NCBI GenBank assembly: GCA_937944145.1
Contig: CALDZK010000001.1
Location: 140,068-204,067, forward strand
Source: an uncultured Candidatus Altimarinota bacterium
GTDB lineage: Bacteria; Patescibacteriota; Gracilibacteria; BD1-5; UBA6164
Direction: 5' to 3'
DNA length: 64,000 nt
How positions within the stretch are numbered: the stretch's first letter is position 1; each line of letters starts with the position of its first letter. Under the pieces are notes generated by a model, which ran no database searches, was not told where the DNA came from, and saw nothing but the letters and a program-made list of their open reading frames with translations. The position numbers and the translations under genes are program-made. Shown here piece after piece: positions 54,089 to 64,000 of the stretch.

Positions 54089-55174
54089 TTAGTATTGCAA
54101 GTACGGGTAGTTCTGCTGTACCTCAAGAAAATGTGATTTTGCGTATAGCTGGATCTGTTGAAAATTTAGTTTTTGGAGATCTGGATGAGACTTTATCTTG
54201 TGGTCACATAAAGTTATAACAGATCACATATCTGCGACTATCTGTTTCCCAATACCCGTAAGATCAGCATACTTTTGTAACACTCTATATCCTAGTTTGT
54301 TTTTTATATGATAGAGTACTATTTTTTCGTGCCATCCTATATCTGTAATATATCATTGCTCTATAGCTTGCAACATAACATAAACCGTTGGTACAATAGC
54401 ATGAACTCAGAGAAGTACTCCGTGGATAGGTCTCGCATCAGGTCTATAAGGAGAATAGTATTTTTCTGTCTTCTCGTTCCTATGTAGCGGTTCTATCTGC
54501 ATAATAAGATTGAGTTTATTATGGCTCGATTCATGTATAAGAGCCTCGAGTATATTGAGCTCTGGTTGATTTGAATCTATAGTATATCAGAGATATAGTG
54601 TTCCTATACAATCTCCATGTGAACAAGAATTATGCACATCGATAGAAGTTTTCATGGGAACTATCTTCTTTATTATGAAATTGAGTTCATTATAAAATTC
54701 TATATTTATTTCTTTGAGGAGAGAAAAAGACTTTCCAAAAACTTCTAACCACTCTGATTCTGATCTTTCTCACCATCACAACATCCCATCCTGATCATGA
54801 TCTGGATGGGATATAACTCTGCTTTGGGGGTTATTATCTATATCAGTGAGCTTGATATTTGTTTGAGGGATATTACTTCATTTATAAGAAGTAATATGAT
54901 CATAATTTCTAGAAAGAAAATATCACACTTCTCTCTGTAAAGTATCTAGAGACTCACTACTGAAATATCTCTGATATTCTCGTATTACAGAAGATATATC
55001 AGGGTGGAGAATAAATTCTTGTTGAACTTTATTATCCAAGGATAAAAATGCTTCTTTTAGTTCAGGAGATATATTTATTTGTGAAAACACCTCTATCATA
55101 CTCTGGAAGTATTTTTTTTGATACTTTTTAAGAATAATATTTTCAGAATAACCTAATACAGTTGGAAACGACAT
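54089..55174 (-). CDS. HExxH-type putative peptide beta-hydroxylase
   Basis: A 361-residue protein. The core NILEALIHESSHNKLNLIMQ (HExxH with HESSH) followed by IEPLHRNEKTEKYYSPYRPD is the pattern of the HExxH family that modifies RiPP peptides; characterised members are iron/2-oxoglutarate enzymes that hydroxylate beta carbons, and the family is often next to radical SAM genes (established). The N-terminal 100 residues are helical. About eight TGA glycines split it under the standard code. It is the last gene of the operon, 90 bases after the radical SAM gene at 55265. Confidence 0.72.
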
Positions 55175-55264
55175 TGTATCTTATTTTAAATATTATAATT
55201 TTAATATATTAATGATAATGCAAAAAAATGGAATATATATTTATGTTAAAAAGCTAATATATAA

Positions 55265-56236
55265 TTATCCTGTCTTCAGGAAATGAGAAATGTTATTTTG
55301 AAGGTCTCTGAGTTCGGTTTGAGATAAGCTCTGAGATATAAAATCATCCTGAGAATAATGTTTTCCTATTCCATCAAGTCAAGCGCATATTCATTTGAGA
55401 TCACATGAGTTACAATTATCTCAGTAGGTATAATCAGCACTAAAAGTATCTCGGGTAAGCTCTCCAGATATAGTATTGTCATCCAAATAGTGAAGATACT
55501 TTACTTCATCCATAAGACTATACTCAACATCTGTAGATAAGTGTTCGTATCACCTCATATAACACATAGGTACTCTCTCTATACGAACATCTTTATCGTA
55601 TGATTGTATGTACTCAATAGCTGGAATAATAATTTTTTTAATATCTCCTAAGCTTGCGATAACCCCATAATATTTAGAGGTAATCTGAGAAGTTTCCAAA
55701 TTATTGATAATAAATCCTTTGAGGTCAGGGAACATTTTTAGAAAAAACAAAATAGTCTTGGGAAAGTATGATACATTATAATTGTTAATAGTAATGTTTA
55801 TGGTAAGCTCTCATCAATATAAAAGTATATTATTCATAGCTCTCAGACTACGTTTATAACTTCACTCTTTTTTTACCATAGTATCATGTATCCTTTCGAT
55901 ATGAGAATGCAATGATATATGGTAACTATGGAGTCACTCTTCGAGGGATTTTTTTGCAAATTCTTTATCCTCAAACATATGTCCATTCGTAAGAATCCTC
56001 ATTTCTAAGCCTAATTCCCTACAGTACTTGAGTGTTTCAAAAAAATAGGGACTCATGCTAGGTTCTCCTCCGGAGAAAATTATATCTGTATATCACTCCG
56101 TATGATAATAATCTATCTGCTGAGTAATTTCTCAGAAATTTAGATACTTTCCATTTGTTGGTTGAGCACAAAAAATACAGTCCTGATCACAAATTCTATG
56201 GAGTTGTAGATATGCTGTTTTTTTAGTCAACTTCAT
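55265..56236 (-). CDS. Radical SAM enzyme A of the peptide-modification operon
   Basis: A 323-residue enzyme. Cluster motif CDQDCIFCAQ (CxxxCxxC, about residue 16), GGEPSMSP (GGE), LRILTNGHMF-type strand (MRILTNGHM) and SYHISLHSH. C-terminal cysteines (GDNCNSCDLKGICAGLDG, about 280-300) form an auxiliary cluster motif of the SPASM/twitch type. Radical SAM/SPASM enzymes make thioether, C-C or epimer changes in peptides. Its ATG overlaps the stop of enzyme B (TAATG). Confidence 0.85.
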
Positions 56237-57222
56237 TAGGTTTTTTTAGAGTTCTGTAAGTTATATCACAAACAGACATTACATGAGTCTATCAGAGAGG
56301 GGTGAGAATGGATGTTTTGTTCTAAAAATTTATAAAAGTTCTTTAATTTTTTTTCTATATCACTAGCATCATCCGTGATATTGCATATCTTTTGGAGGCT
56401 TGCAATACAGTTTGGATTATGAAAATTAATAGATCCATCATACTCTATAGAAAGCATAGAAGAATTATATATATCTGTATCGGAAATAAAAGACGAACTA
56501 TAAAACGAGCAAGAGTCTCCACATACTGATGTAATTGTTTTTCTGATCTTTCTCACAGGAAAAAGCACCATAACTAAAAAAGTGTAACTCCTTACTTTGA
56601 TTTCAAAATTCTCTATACGAGTTTTTCATAAAATTGCACGAAAAATATTCTTTTCTATCCCTTCTATTTGCGATATATCTGTACAACCAATAGCAATAAA
56701 AAATCTTCTCACAGATTTGATAACCGATATGATATATTCTCTCTCTACCTCTACTAATTGAACAGAAAAGAATATATGAGTTTGATAATTATAGGATAGT
56801 AAGTCTTTACATGATAAAATATATTCCTGCGTAAACTCAGGATTAAAGAAATATTGAAATATAAATTTTTTATCTGAAAAGAAGTCAGACAAAAGTATCT
56901 TTTGATTGATCTGAGCAAGAGTATCATAGGTTCCAAAAGTAGTAGAAAAAACATACTCTTGTATGTTTTTATCATACTGAGAGAGGGTCCTCAGATAATG
57001 AGGCAAATTTTTATTCTCAAGAATGTTTCCTCCATATAGAGCAAAGCTTTCAAGACTTTTAGATATATTGATATTAAAAAATCTATCTAAGTATATTTCA
57101 AAATCTTCAGGTCTTGTAGAGACTTCCGTAATTATCTTATTATGGTAACATCATTGACATGTATTACCACATTTATTCGAGACATCAAATTCTAATGTTT
57201 TTATATCTATGAGTGATTTCAT
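56236..57222 (-). CDS. Radical SAM enzyme B of the operon
   Basis: A 328-residue enzyme. VSNKCGNTCQGCYHNKI carries CxxxCxxC, with the glycine before the last Cys encoded by TGA. ALYGGNILENK replaces the GGE motif. Towards the end, CGDSCSFYSSS, CIASLQKIC and DSCNVCLGY give extra cysteines for auxiliary clusters. Sequence is rather diverged from known families. Stop and next start overlap as TAATG; its own first 16 bases overlap the end of enzyme C. Confidence 0.82.
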
Positions 57223-58010
57223 GCTTCTATCTTAGATAGTATACTGTCAGCCTCTTGAAAGGAAAGGTTTTGTATATTTCATATATCTATATCTCTCTTA
57301 CTATCTTGGTCCGTATACCTGAAATCTCCCGTATACGTGATAGAAAAGGAAGACACTATTAGATGTTCGGGAGTATTGGTAGGACGAGCGACAAAGTCTA
57401 TATTTTTCATATTTTCGAGGATAAAATCTTCTCGCTTGAGTTGTCCTCGAAAATCATGCACTGTCTCAATTTGATAGTTATTAAAATTTTTAATAAGAAA
57501 AGGCAGTTCATCGATATTGTATTTTGTAAGTGTAAAATTAATTTTATATTGTATTTTACTCTTAATAAGAAGTTTGAAATTCTTCATAAATGTCTCATGA
57601 GAGAGTCATGTCATCATCTCATAGGGTTGCTTTTTGAATGAAAATATAGAGAGGTAGAACATAAAATTGTATCACCTATCTTGAATATCTTTTATCTTTT
57701 GAAAATCAGATGCTTTCATATTTTGCATTTTTGAGTACACAAATACATGGGTATCTTTTTTTCGATTACAGGTATCTATTTTTTCTAACAGTAATTCTAT
57801 CCTACTCCAAAATTTTGGATCCAAGAATGGATCTCCTATACCTCAAAAACTCATAACGTTTAGGTACGGAGCTCCTTTATCCAAAAGAGATATGTAGATA
57901 TCATCCTTCATAACTCCCAGTCACTGCTGTTCCATAGATTTTCTATCACAACAAATACACGTAGCATTACATATATTGGTAAGTTCTATATCGAGTCAGA
58001 GTCGTTTCAT
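57207..58010 (-). CDS. Radical SAM enzyme C of the operon
   Basis: A 267-residue enzyme, the smallest of the six. MKRLGLDIELTNICNATCIC then CDRKS gives CNATCICC (CxxxCxxC); VMSFGGIGDPFLDPKFW holds a GGxGDP motif as in other peptide-modifying radical SAM enzymes. No C-terminal cysteine cluster is visible, so it may lack an auxiliary cluster. Start overlaps the stop of enzyme D (TAATG). Confidence 0.82.
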
Positions 58011-58906
58011 TATTTTAGTTTTCAAATATAAGAAGTATCAAATCCATGACAGTATTTATATTTTACACATCACTTACACTTCTTCCAATATGATTTAATA
58101 TTTTCTTTAGAAGTTCATTGTTTTATAGAATACATTATTTCTCAATTCTTTGTTTTTTTTACTAGGCCCATCATAGTATTTACCAGTGGATCAAACTTGG
58201 ACTCAGCATTCTGAAATAGGTATCATGAGAAACAAGCAGCTCCTCCATCGAGTAAAACTCTTTTGTTACTGATATAGTTAAATACCAATTTATAAAATTG
58301 AGAAAGAGGGATAAAAGTTTCCTGTACGTGAGAATAACGTAAATCTTCGATGAGAACATATTCTAAGTATACATTTGGGAATTTATGAAGTACAAAATCT
58401 GAATATTCATGAAACGTAGTAGTATTTTTCTTATTCACAACATATCTCAATATAACTTCTGGAAATCTTTGAGATATCATCTCAATATTTGCTGTTACTT
58501 GGTCAAAGTCCTCGCTAGAAGTAATTTTATTATACTCATCCCTTAGACCATGATAAGAGATATAAAAAGTAACTTTATTTATATCTACATTTGAAAAGTC
58601 ATGTTTATGTAAATGACTTCCATTATTCACTATGACTACATATATGTCTTTTTTCTGAAAATAACAGATAATTCTTATAAAATCCGGGTGTAAAGTAGGC
58701 TCTCATCATGAAATAATAATATAATCAAACCCTTCTTGAAACAGCCATTTATAAATATCATCAAGATCTGATAAAAGAATATTTTTGAAATTTAAAGAAA
58801 ATATATTTTCTCTCTCATGACAAAAATAACATTTATGGTTACATCCATAAACTATTTTTATAATCGCTCATTTCTTAAGAGAAAATACTTGCAACATATT
58901 CAACAT
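58010..58906 (-). CDS. Radical SAM enzyme D of the operon
   Basis: A 298-residue enzyme. GCNHKCYFCHERE (CxxxCxxC, about residue 23), IIISGGEPTLHPDF (GGE; both glycines TGA), IVNNGSHLHKH and VTFYISYHGLRDEYN follow. The C-terminal KKCKGCVKYKYCHGFD is a cysteine motif for an auxiliary cluster. It resembles class A/SPASM-like peptide enzymes. It starts 15 bases after the 2OG oxygenase stop. Confidence 0.85.
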
Positions 58907-58921
58907 GGTTTACTATTACAT

Positions 58922-59431
58922 CTAACATCTACAAAATCCCATCACAAAAGAATACCTACACTTATCTATTATAATAGGTTTTACTTCATGTATTAAATCT
59001 CCTTTGAAAAGCACAAGGCTATTTTTCTTTGGGGAATATGAAACTTTATCTATTACTATTTGTCCACCATCTGACAAGTCACAATTATTTAAGTATACAA
59101 TAGCCGTGATTGGGAAAGAACTATCCTGGTGTGGAGACATGAAAGATCACTGTTCCATTTTAGTAAATCATCTAGGTTTATGACTCAGACAAAACTTTTC
59201 TGATGTAATTTTTAATATAATAGTCTCTATTCTCTCTATATCTTGTCCTATTATAGATGATAAAATTTCTCTACCTTCGATAAAAGATAATTGAAATTTT
59301 CAGCTATCCTGATCAGAATCAATATGGGTATATTTAGATGTCAGAGCTAAGTTCTCTAAATACTTAAAATGAGTATCTGATAAGAAATCTTCTAGAACAT
59401 ATGCTCCCGGACACAAGTTATATATTTTCAT
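58922..59431 (-). CDS. 2-oxoglutarate / Fe(II)-dependent oxygenase
   Basis: A 169-residue jelly-roll oxygenase of the prolyl-4-hydroxylase-like group. Iron ligands: HQD (SPHQDSSFPITAIVYLNN) and the distal His in LFKGDLIHEVKPI, with the 2OG-binding Arg in DKCRYSFVMGF. It would hydroxylate or otherwise oxidise a peptide or small molecule. Between two radical SAM genes with gaps of 15 bases on both sides, so a role in the same pathway is likely. Four TGA codons. Confidence 0.85.
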
Positions 59432-59446
59432 AAAAATATTCAAAGA

Positions 59447-60505
59447 TTATATTCACACTTTATCTAATTTACGATATAAGTGAAAATTAGACATCAACAC
59501 ATCCCTATCATATTCAGTATCATTTACAGGTAAAGCATTACACAGAGTCGAACATGACTTTGTTTCATCACATGTTTCACAGTGAGTAATATCCCTATCA
59601 TTTCCTAAGATAGTATTGTTACAGTATTTCCAGTCTCTATACTCCTCAAATCTGTCTCGATTAAAGTTTGGATTATATAAATTATCATGTGCGTACTTCT
59701 TTCTTTTCTCTGGTGGGTAGGCGAGAAATGCGTCACAAACATATACCTGTCCATAAGAATCTATAAATATCTCACTTCTTCCTTTTGCGCATCCGATAGA
59801 CTGAGGACCATCATTTTCAGCTCTTTGGGTTCATTTAAACGTTGTAGACTTCAGGTTTTTTATTCACTCAGAGATAAACTTAATACGGAGTAAGGTATCA
59901 ATATATACTTTTTGTTGTTGTTCTGTCCATAAAACCCCGTGAGCAGGTTGTACATTGATAAACTGGAATCACAACTTTCTAAGTTCTTGAAAAGTAGAAA
60001 GTATAGTGTCTACCATATCTGGCATGACTACAATTTTTATCCTCAATATATCACTATATTCCTGAAATAAATCTAATTTATCTAATAAAACAGGTACAGA
60101 TGAAGAATCGTCTCTATCGCGAAGATTTCTATAATCATAATCTCCATCAAGCGAATCAATACTCAAAGAAATTTGATGGTTATGCTCTCTAAAAAAACTC
60201 AAGGATTGCTCCGTAAGGAGTGTTCCATTAGTAGGCATAAATGTAGAAATAGGCTTACCTAACTTCAAAGAAAGTTTCTCGAGAAACAAGATACACTTTT
60301 GTATATCTGGATAAGAAAGCATTGGTTCTCATCACATAAAGTAGATATTATACCCATCTGAGCCCTTAAAGAAGTTTATAAAGTATATAATAGCTCTCTG
60401 ACAATCTTTAAAAGACAGTTTCTTAGGGGTTTTTACAACATTACAATAAGTACAATCAAGGTTGCACCACTCATTTATAGATAAAAAAAGATTTTTTTTG
60501 CTCAT
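59447..60505 (-). CDS. Radical SAM/SPASM enzyme E of the operon
   Basis: A 352-residue enzyme, the most typical anaerobic-maturase-like one: EWCNLDCTYCNVVKT (CxxxCxxC), YFMGGEPMLSYPDI (GGE, both Gly TGA), TFMPTNGTLLTEQ and ISLSIDSLDGDYDYRNLRD. C-terminal SPASM: GCAKGRSEIFIDSYGQVYVC, then WKYCNNTIL, THCETCDETKSCSTLCNALP, giving the cysteines for two auxiliary clusters. Start overlaps the preceding stop (TAATG). It could form a C-C or C-S cross-link in the precursor. Confidence 0.88.
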
Positions 60506-61110
60506 TATACTTTTCAGCTATTTTTATATATGGTCGCAAATGACCCTAATAAATCCGTGATAGTATTACATACGCTATCAACCTCAGCATAATACTCTTT
60601 TATCTCATATCATTTACTCGGAAAATATATCTGACAACATGGTAATATCTTATCTATTTTTTGCTTTTCCAGGAAAAACCTTTCTTTGTATAGTTTAAAA
60701 TCAAACCCTACATTTGTAGAAATAACTCACAGATCTTTTTTTATTTTGTGTAAAATAGCTCAAAAGAAGTGAAAATCTCTATCATTGAGAAAAAGAATCT
60801 TTACAAATCTATCATCAATATATTTTCCTTCTCGGGATAAATGCTCATGCCCCTCGCATGAACAAAAAGTAATAAGCCCATAGGATTCTATAATTACCTT
60901 TACTAATCTCTCTACTCCCGTTTCTATCACATCCCAAAAGTTTGGATCTGATGGTGATAAAACAGGACCTGAAGCAGAGGATATATCACTACACACCCTT
61001 CCACTAGATTTGTATTCGGAAGTATCCATACTTGTATCTCTGTTACTTGGAGTTTTATTGACCCAAGAATCAAGAAAATTTTGGAAATCCTCCATTTCGT
61101 ATGTTCTCAT
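60505..61110 (-). CDS. Unknown protein of the peptide operon (201 residues)
   Basis: No family recognised. MRTYEMEDFQNFLDSWVNKT, a Ser-rich stretch, then DVIETGVERLVKVIIESYGL and ITFCSCEGHEHLSREGKYID, where Cys/His (CSCEGHEH) could bind a metal. Near the C-terminus LPCCQIYFPSKG gives two more cysteines. Soluble. TAATG overlap with enzyme E argues for linked translation, so it may be a partner, for example a recognition or carrier protein for the modification enzymes. Confidence 0.62.
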
Positions 61111-61157
61111 TATTGTCTTATTATATACTAACCCTCGTGCAAATACATCTTATAAAG

Positions 61158-62309
61158 TTACAACTTCTTTAAAAGTTCAAGTTCTTGACCATACTCGGAG
61201 AATAGAATGTCCCCTATTTTATCATCAAAGTAATAATGTCCTTTTTCTGTAACTCTCATACTACCATTATTTGAATATTGTAAAAAACCTAATTTTTTTA
61301 ATTTTTCAGTAGATGTGCGCACAATGTCATGATCTCCAAAAGTATCTATAAAAGCGCGGAGAGAAGTCTCTGGTTTCTGAAGCAAGAAAAAATAAAATCT
61401 ATTTAGCATGCGAGGAATTATATCCAATGAAAATTGTAAATCAACTGGACTATTATTACGATATAAAGAATTTTTATAACTTTCTAATGAACAAAAATTC
61501 TTGGTAAACTGATTATCAACCTCCGAAGTAGCAGCCACTCAAAGTCATATAAGATCATGCTCGTGGGAGTAAATAATCTCATCATACAAAAAAGGTATAC
61601 TATCATGCAATTGTGACTGATCATAGTATACAGCATTATTGAGTCTATTATATCAAAGCTTTTGCATCGATTGTTTTACCTGTAGGTAGTATCAAAAAGT
61701 TCTTTTTTCGCTTGGAATATAATTTCTCTTTAGGTGCTCTGTAAAGCATCTGAGTCTATAGTAATAGACACTCGAGGGTCTATAATCGGAAATAAATTGA
61801 ATATTTTTCTGAATATTTTCTATACTATCCCCTATAAGATCAAAAATAAAATCAAAATTAATCTTTTTAATTCATTTTTTACGTGCATACATAACAAACG
61901 ACCCGAGATTTTTATAATTCCCATACACACGTGTATGATGAGAAAGAACTGATTGATCAAGAGACTGGATACCAAAAGACACTCTATTTATACCATAGTG
62001 AGCCAAAATATCTATTTGTTTCTCAGAGCACAGCGAAGGATGTAGTTCAATAGAAAACTCTCTGTAACCTACACACTTCTTGGTAAGAAAACTCAGTAGC
62101 TGTCATAGTTCTGAAATAGACAGTAGATTCGGTGTACCTCATCATATATGAATACAATCTACATGTATAGGTCATTTTCAGAATCTCAATATAAATTCTT
62201 TTTGTAGCAGGTCTATATATCCAGACTCTGTCTTCCCCTGTAGATAAAAATGACAAAACTTACATCATGAAGGACAGAATGGTATATGAATATAGAGGGC
62301 TTTTTGCAT
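61158..62309 (-). CDS. HemN/HemW-like radical SAM enzyme F
   Basis: A 383-residue enzyme with the HemN-type layout: LYIHIPFCPSGCKFCHFYLQ (CxxxCxxC; Gly by TGA), IHIGGGTPNLLSISEL, INRVSFGIQSLDQSVLSHH and the winged C-terminal domain with GSMRVTEKGHYYFDD. The family includes coproporphyrinogen oxidase, the heme chaperone HemW and class C methyltransferases of RiPP pathways. Placed in this operon, the last is attractive, but HemW cannot be ruled out. A second ATG lies 6 bases upstream (62315). Confidence 0.82.
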
Positions 62310-62322
62310 AGTCATGTCTTAT

Positions 62323-63306
62323 CTATGCTTCGGGATAAAACCCTTTATATAATTCTAAAAAAAGAGTTCTATATTTTTCTTTTTTAGATATATCAAAGAG
62401 ATCTCTACAATAAGTTTGATTTGTTAAATACACCAAATCGTTACATATATTGATATCATTCTGGTATACAGACCTCAAAATTGTTGAAGCATCATAAAAT
62501 TGATCTAATAACTCTTTCCACGCTGCTATCTCTGATATATCTTTTTCAAAAACAAGGTACCCGTAATACTGTACTCATATATCCTCTAACTTAGAGTTAT
62601 TTTCTACAATCCAAGATTCTTCTAAACTTAAAGTTTCTTCGCGTGAAAGATATCATGCCTTTCAAGGAAACAACGAAATACATGTAAAATTCTTATCTAC
62701 ATCACAAGATTGTGAAGAGATGTAACTAAAGATTTCATTCTGATTACGGAAATTTTCCGGTACTACATGTTTTCCCTGACTTTCAAGAGACTGCCTAAGG
62801 TGATATTCAAACAAACATTCCTCTAACGTCTCCTGTGTATGTAAAGTAGTAAGTAAAGATACTTCTCTACATGCTTCTTCTGAATCAGCAAACTGAAATA
62901 GCAAGGTTCTAGATATTGCAAGTGGTATTTCTGAAGGAAATATCTGATTTATACCGTTTTCTATATTAAAATTTATATTCAAAAATGCCTGTTGCACTTC
63001 AGAAGATAAAGAATTATTATCTATAGAAATAAGTTCTACTATATTAGTTTTCTCATACTCATATACCTCTGCATCATCTATTGGTACATCTTCAAAAACT
63101 ATATCTATATTTGCATCTGCAAAGCTATCTGTAGTTCACGTCAAAATATCAATTGAAGTAACTGTTTCTATAGGTGATACTTCTTCATTGCTTATATCGG
63201 TTTTAGAAGAATAAAAAAATACATAACATATGATAGCTACAATACACAAACAAAATACGAGAAAGATACCTATCTGAATCCAGCGTACACCTGTAAAAGA
63301 TTTCAT
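62323..63306 (-). CDS. Unknown membrane-anchored protein of the operon (327 residues)
   Basis: Residues 12-33 (IGIFLVFCLCIVAIICYVFF) form one N-terminal membrane helix; the rest is outside or inside, mostly helical and Glu/Ser-rich (SEIPLAISRTLLFQFADSEE, ECLFEYHLRQSLESQGKHVV, SYISSQSCDVDKNF). No protease or transporter motif is evident. As the second gene after the precursor it may handle export, processing or display of the product, but nothing in the sequence proves this. Confidence 0.65.
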
Positions 63307-63327
63307 TGTAAACAATAAGAAAATATA

Positions 63328-63729
63328 TTACCAGCAACCTCTACCACAGCTACTATGACTCCCGTGATTGGAGTGAGTGATTTCATTAACTGCCACCTGA
63401 TTTGCATGACCTGATCCAACAACTTGACTATTAATATGTCATGGGACGTTTGAAGCTCTATTATAATGACCATTTACTATTCAACTAGAGTGAGCTGCTA
63501 TAGTAGAATTTAGTCGAGTAGTTCCGCTAGATGCATTAACTGCCACTTGATTTGCATGACCTAGACTATTTGTATGGCTCGCCATCACGTCTTCACCTAT
63601 GGCGAGTCATACACCAGCAACAGAGAGTCCTAAAGAATGTTTTTTCGTTATTTTACCACTCTCATCTGTAAGAAATCATTTTAGTTTCTTCTTCACTTTA
63701 GGAAAAATCGTTTTTTTCTTTGAACTCAT
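63328..63729 (-). CDS. Putative RiPP precursor peptide (133 residues)
   Basis: First gene of the operon, just 22 bases before the membrane protein. The N-terminus is a Lys-rich leader (MSSKKKTIFPKVKKKLKGFL) followed by TDESGKITKKHSLGLSVAGV, with a hydrophobic turn ending GLAIGEDVMA that could be the processing site. The rest (from about residue 51) is Gly/Ser/His/Asn-rich and contains two copies of GHANQVAVN (residues 57-65 and 107-115). It ends in SNHGSHSSCGRGCW, with the only two Cys and the only Trp of the peptide. Small size, leader-like start, repeat and Cys/His/Trp-rich end beside modification enzymes make a precursor likely. Four TGA codons hide it otherwise. Confidence 0.72.
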
Positions 63730-63798
63730 ACAAAAGATATTATTTTTCTAAAAAACTACTATTATATATACGTTTTATTATATAAACGCGCTATAAAT

Positions 63799-64000
63799 AT
63801 GCAATTATTTCTTGTATTGTTTTGGTTACTTTTTTGAGTTATAAATTATAAAATAGTATCGAGCGATATCTCTAAAAAAACAATACCCAATATTCTCTTA
63901 ATACTCCTATGAGTACTGTCTGCTATAGGGACTATAACATGAGTATTACCTTGATATAACTTAGTATTTATAGCGAGTTTTGCTATAGCTCTAATCATAG
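63799..64000 (+). CDS. Type IV prepilin peptidase-like protein (5' part only)
   Basis: Starts 69 bases from the divergent precursor gene and is cut by the window end after 67 codons. Hydrophobic with several predicted helices: MQLFLVLFWLLFGVINYKIV, then SSDISKKTIPNILLILLG. The Asp followed by a basic stretch and IPN is the first aspartate motif of A24 prepilin peptidases; the second (GxGD) lies outside. It would process the pseudopilins at 12872, 33323 and 35657. Four TGA glycines. The shared upstream region (63730-63798) is AT-rich with TATAAT on the minus strand (63761-63766) as a possible -10 box of the peptide operon. Confidence 0.6.

Noticed and set aside
61158..62309. HemW heme chaperone as a separate housekeeping gene
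   Set aside because: Kept as an alternative, but 13-base spacing inside the peptide operon favours a pathway role; not listed as hemW.
1..64000. TGA read as selenocysteine or tryptophan
   Set aside because: TGA is far too frequent for selenocysteine and has no SECIS-like hairpins; at conserved positions the families have Gly, and Trp is already coded by TGG in the same genes.
1..64000. CRISPR array, prophage or integrated plasmid
   Set aside because: I saw no regularly spaced repeats, integrase, capsid, terminase or replication-initiator genes.

Overview
The window comes from a bacterium that reads UGA as glycine (genetic code 25), so it very probably belongs to the Gracilibacteria / Absconditabacteria (BD1-5 / SR1) part of the Candidate Phyla Radiation. 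Read with the standard code, almost every gene is cut into pieces by TGA. Read with TGA as Gly, the pieces join into full-length families, and many of the TGA codons fall on invariant glycines: the DVD-G-FHP motif of FolD, the TV-G-YGD selectivity filter of a potassium channel, and the P-loop region and nucleotide-binding turns of dehydrogenases. TAA and TAG are the only stops used here. All coordinates below use code 25, and gene ends were chosen on that basis. A tRNA-Gly(UCC), tRNA-Pro(UGG) and tRNA-Ile(GAU) lie together, but the tRNA-Gly(UCA) needed for UGA is not in the window.

Layout. 1-9.3 kb: a large PKD-domain surface protein (cut by the window start), ssb, a PEGA-like membrane protein, folD overlapping a hidden small membrane protein, three tRNAs, an HD-like protein, an arrestin-like membrane protein and an ABC-F ATPase. 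9.3-16.5 kb: a DEAD-box RNA helicase with a structured leader, a DUF1028 protein, a RelE/Phd-type toxin-antitoxin pair, a pseudopilin, glmS and a membrane-anchored methyltransferase. 16.5-21.4 kb: secreted proteins (a cupredoxin, a relative with the same N-terminal domain twice, two repeat proteins rich in Arg/Ser/His) and a decayed sterol desaturase. 21.5-28.7 kb: an aldehyde dehydrogenase, a lumazine-synthase-like protein, an acetolactate-synthase-like enzyme, and a four-gene set that looks like arsenosugar biosynthesis (phosphoesterase, ArsS-like radical SAM, MTA-phosphorylase-like, TIGR04283-like glycosyltransferase). 28.8-32.5 kb: an extracytoplasmic thiol/methionine-sulfoxide repair set (MsrA-MsrB fusion, CcdA and redoxin split by a frameshift, a lipoprotein with three thioredoxin domains).

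32.6-41.7 kb: a two-component system whose kinase and regulator flank two giant pseudopilin-like proteins with fibrinogen-like domains; gdhA precedes them. 41.7-46.6 kb: two VTT-domain membrane proteins (one fused to a mercuric-reductase-like flavoenzyme), yraN, tmk and two unknown genes. 46.7-50.6 kb: dnaG, rpoD and a voltage-gated-type K+ channel. 50.7-54.0 kb: a 1121-residue secreted protein.

54.1-63.7 kb is the most interesting part: an eleven-gene, one-directional and often overlapping operon that looks like a ribosomally synthesised, post-translationally modified peptide (RiPP) pathway. It starts with a small 133-residue putative precursor, followed by a membrane-anchored protein, six radical SAM enzymes, a 2-oxoglutarate/Fe(II) oxygenase, an unknown protein and a HExxH-type putative peptide hydroxylase. 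Such a modification load is striking for an organism group with reduced genomes, and the cluster is hard to see without code 25. A divergent gene resembling a type IV prepilin peptidase starts at the window end.
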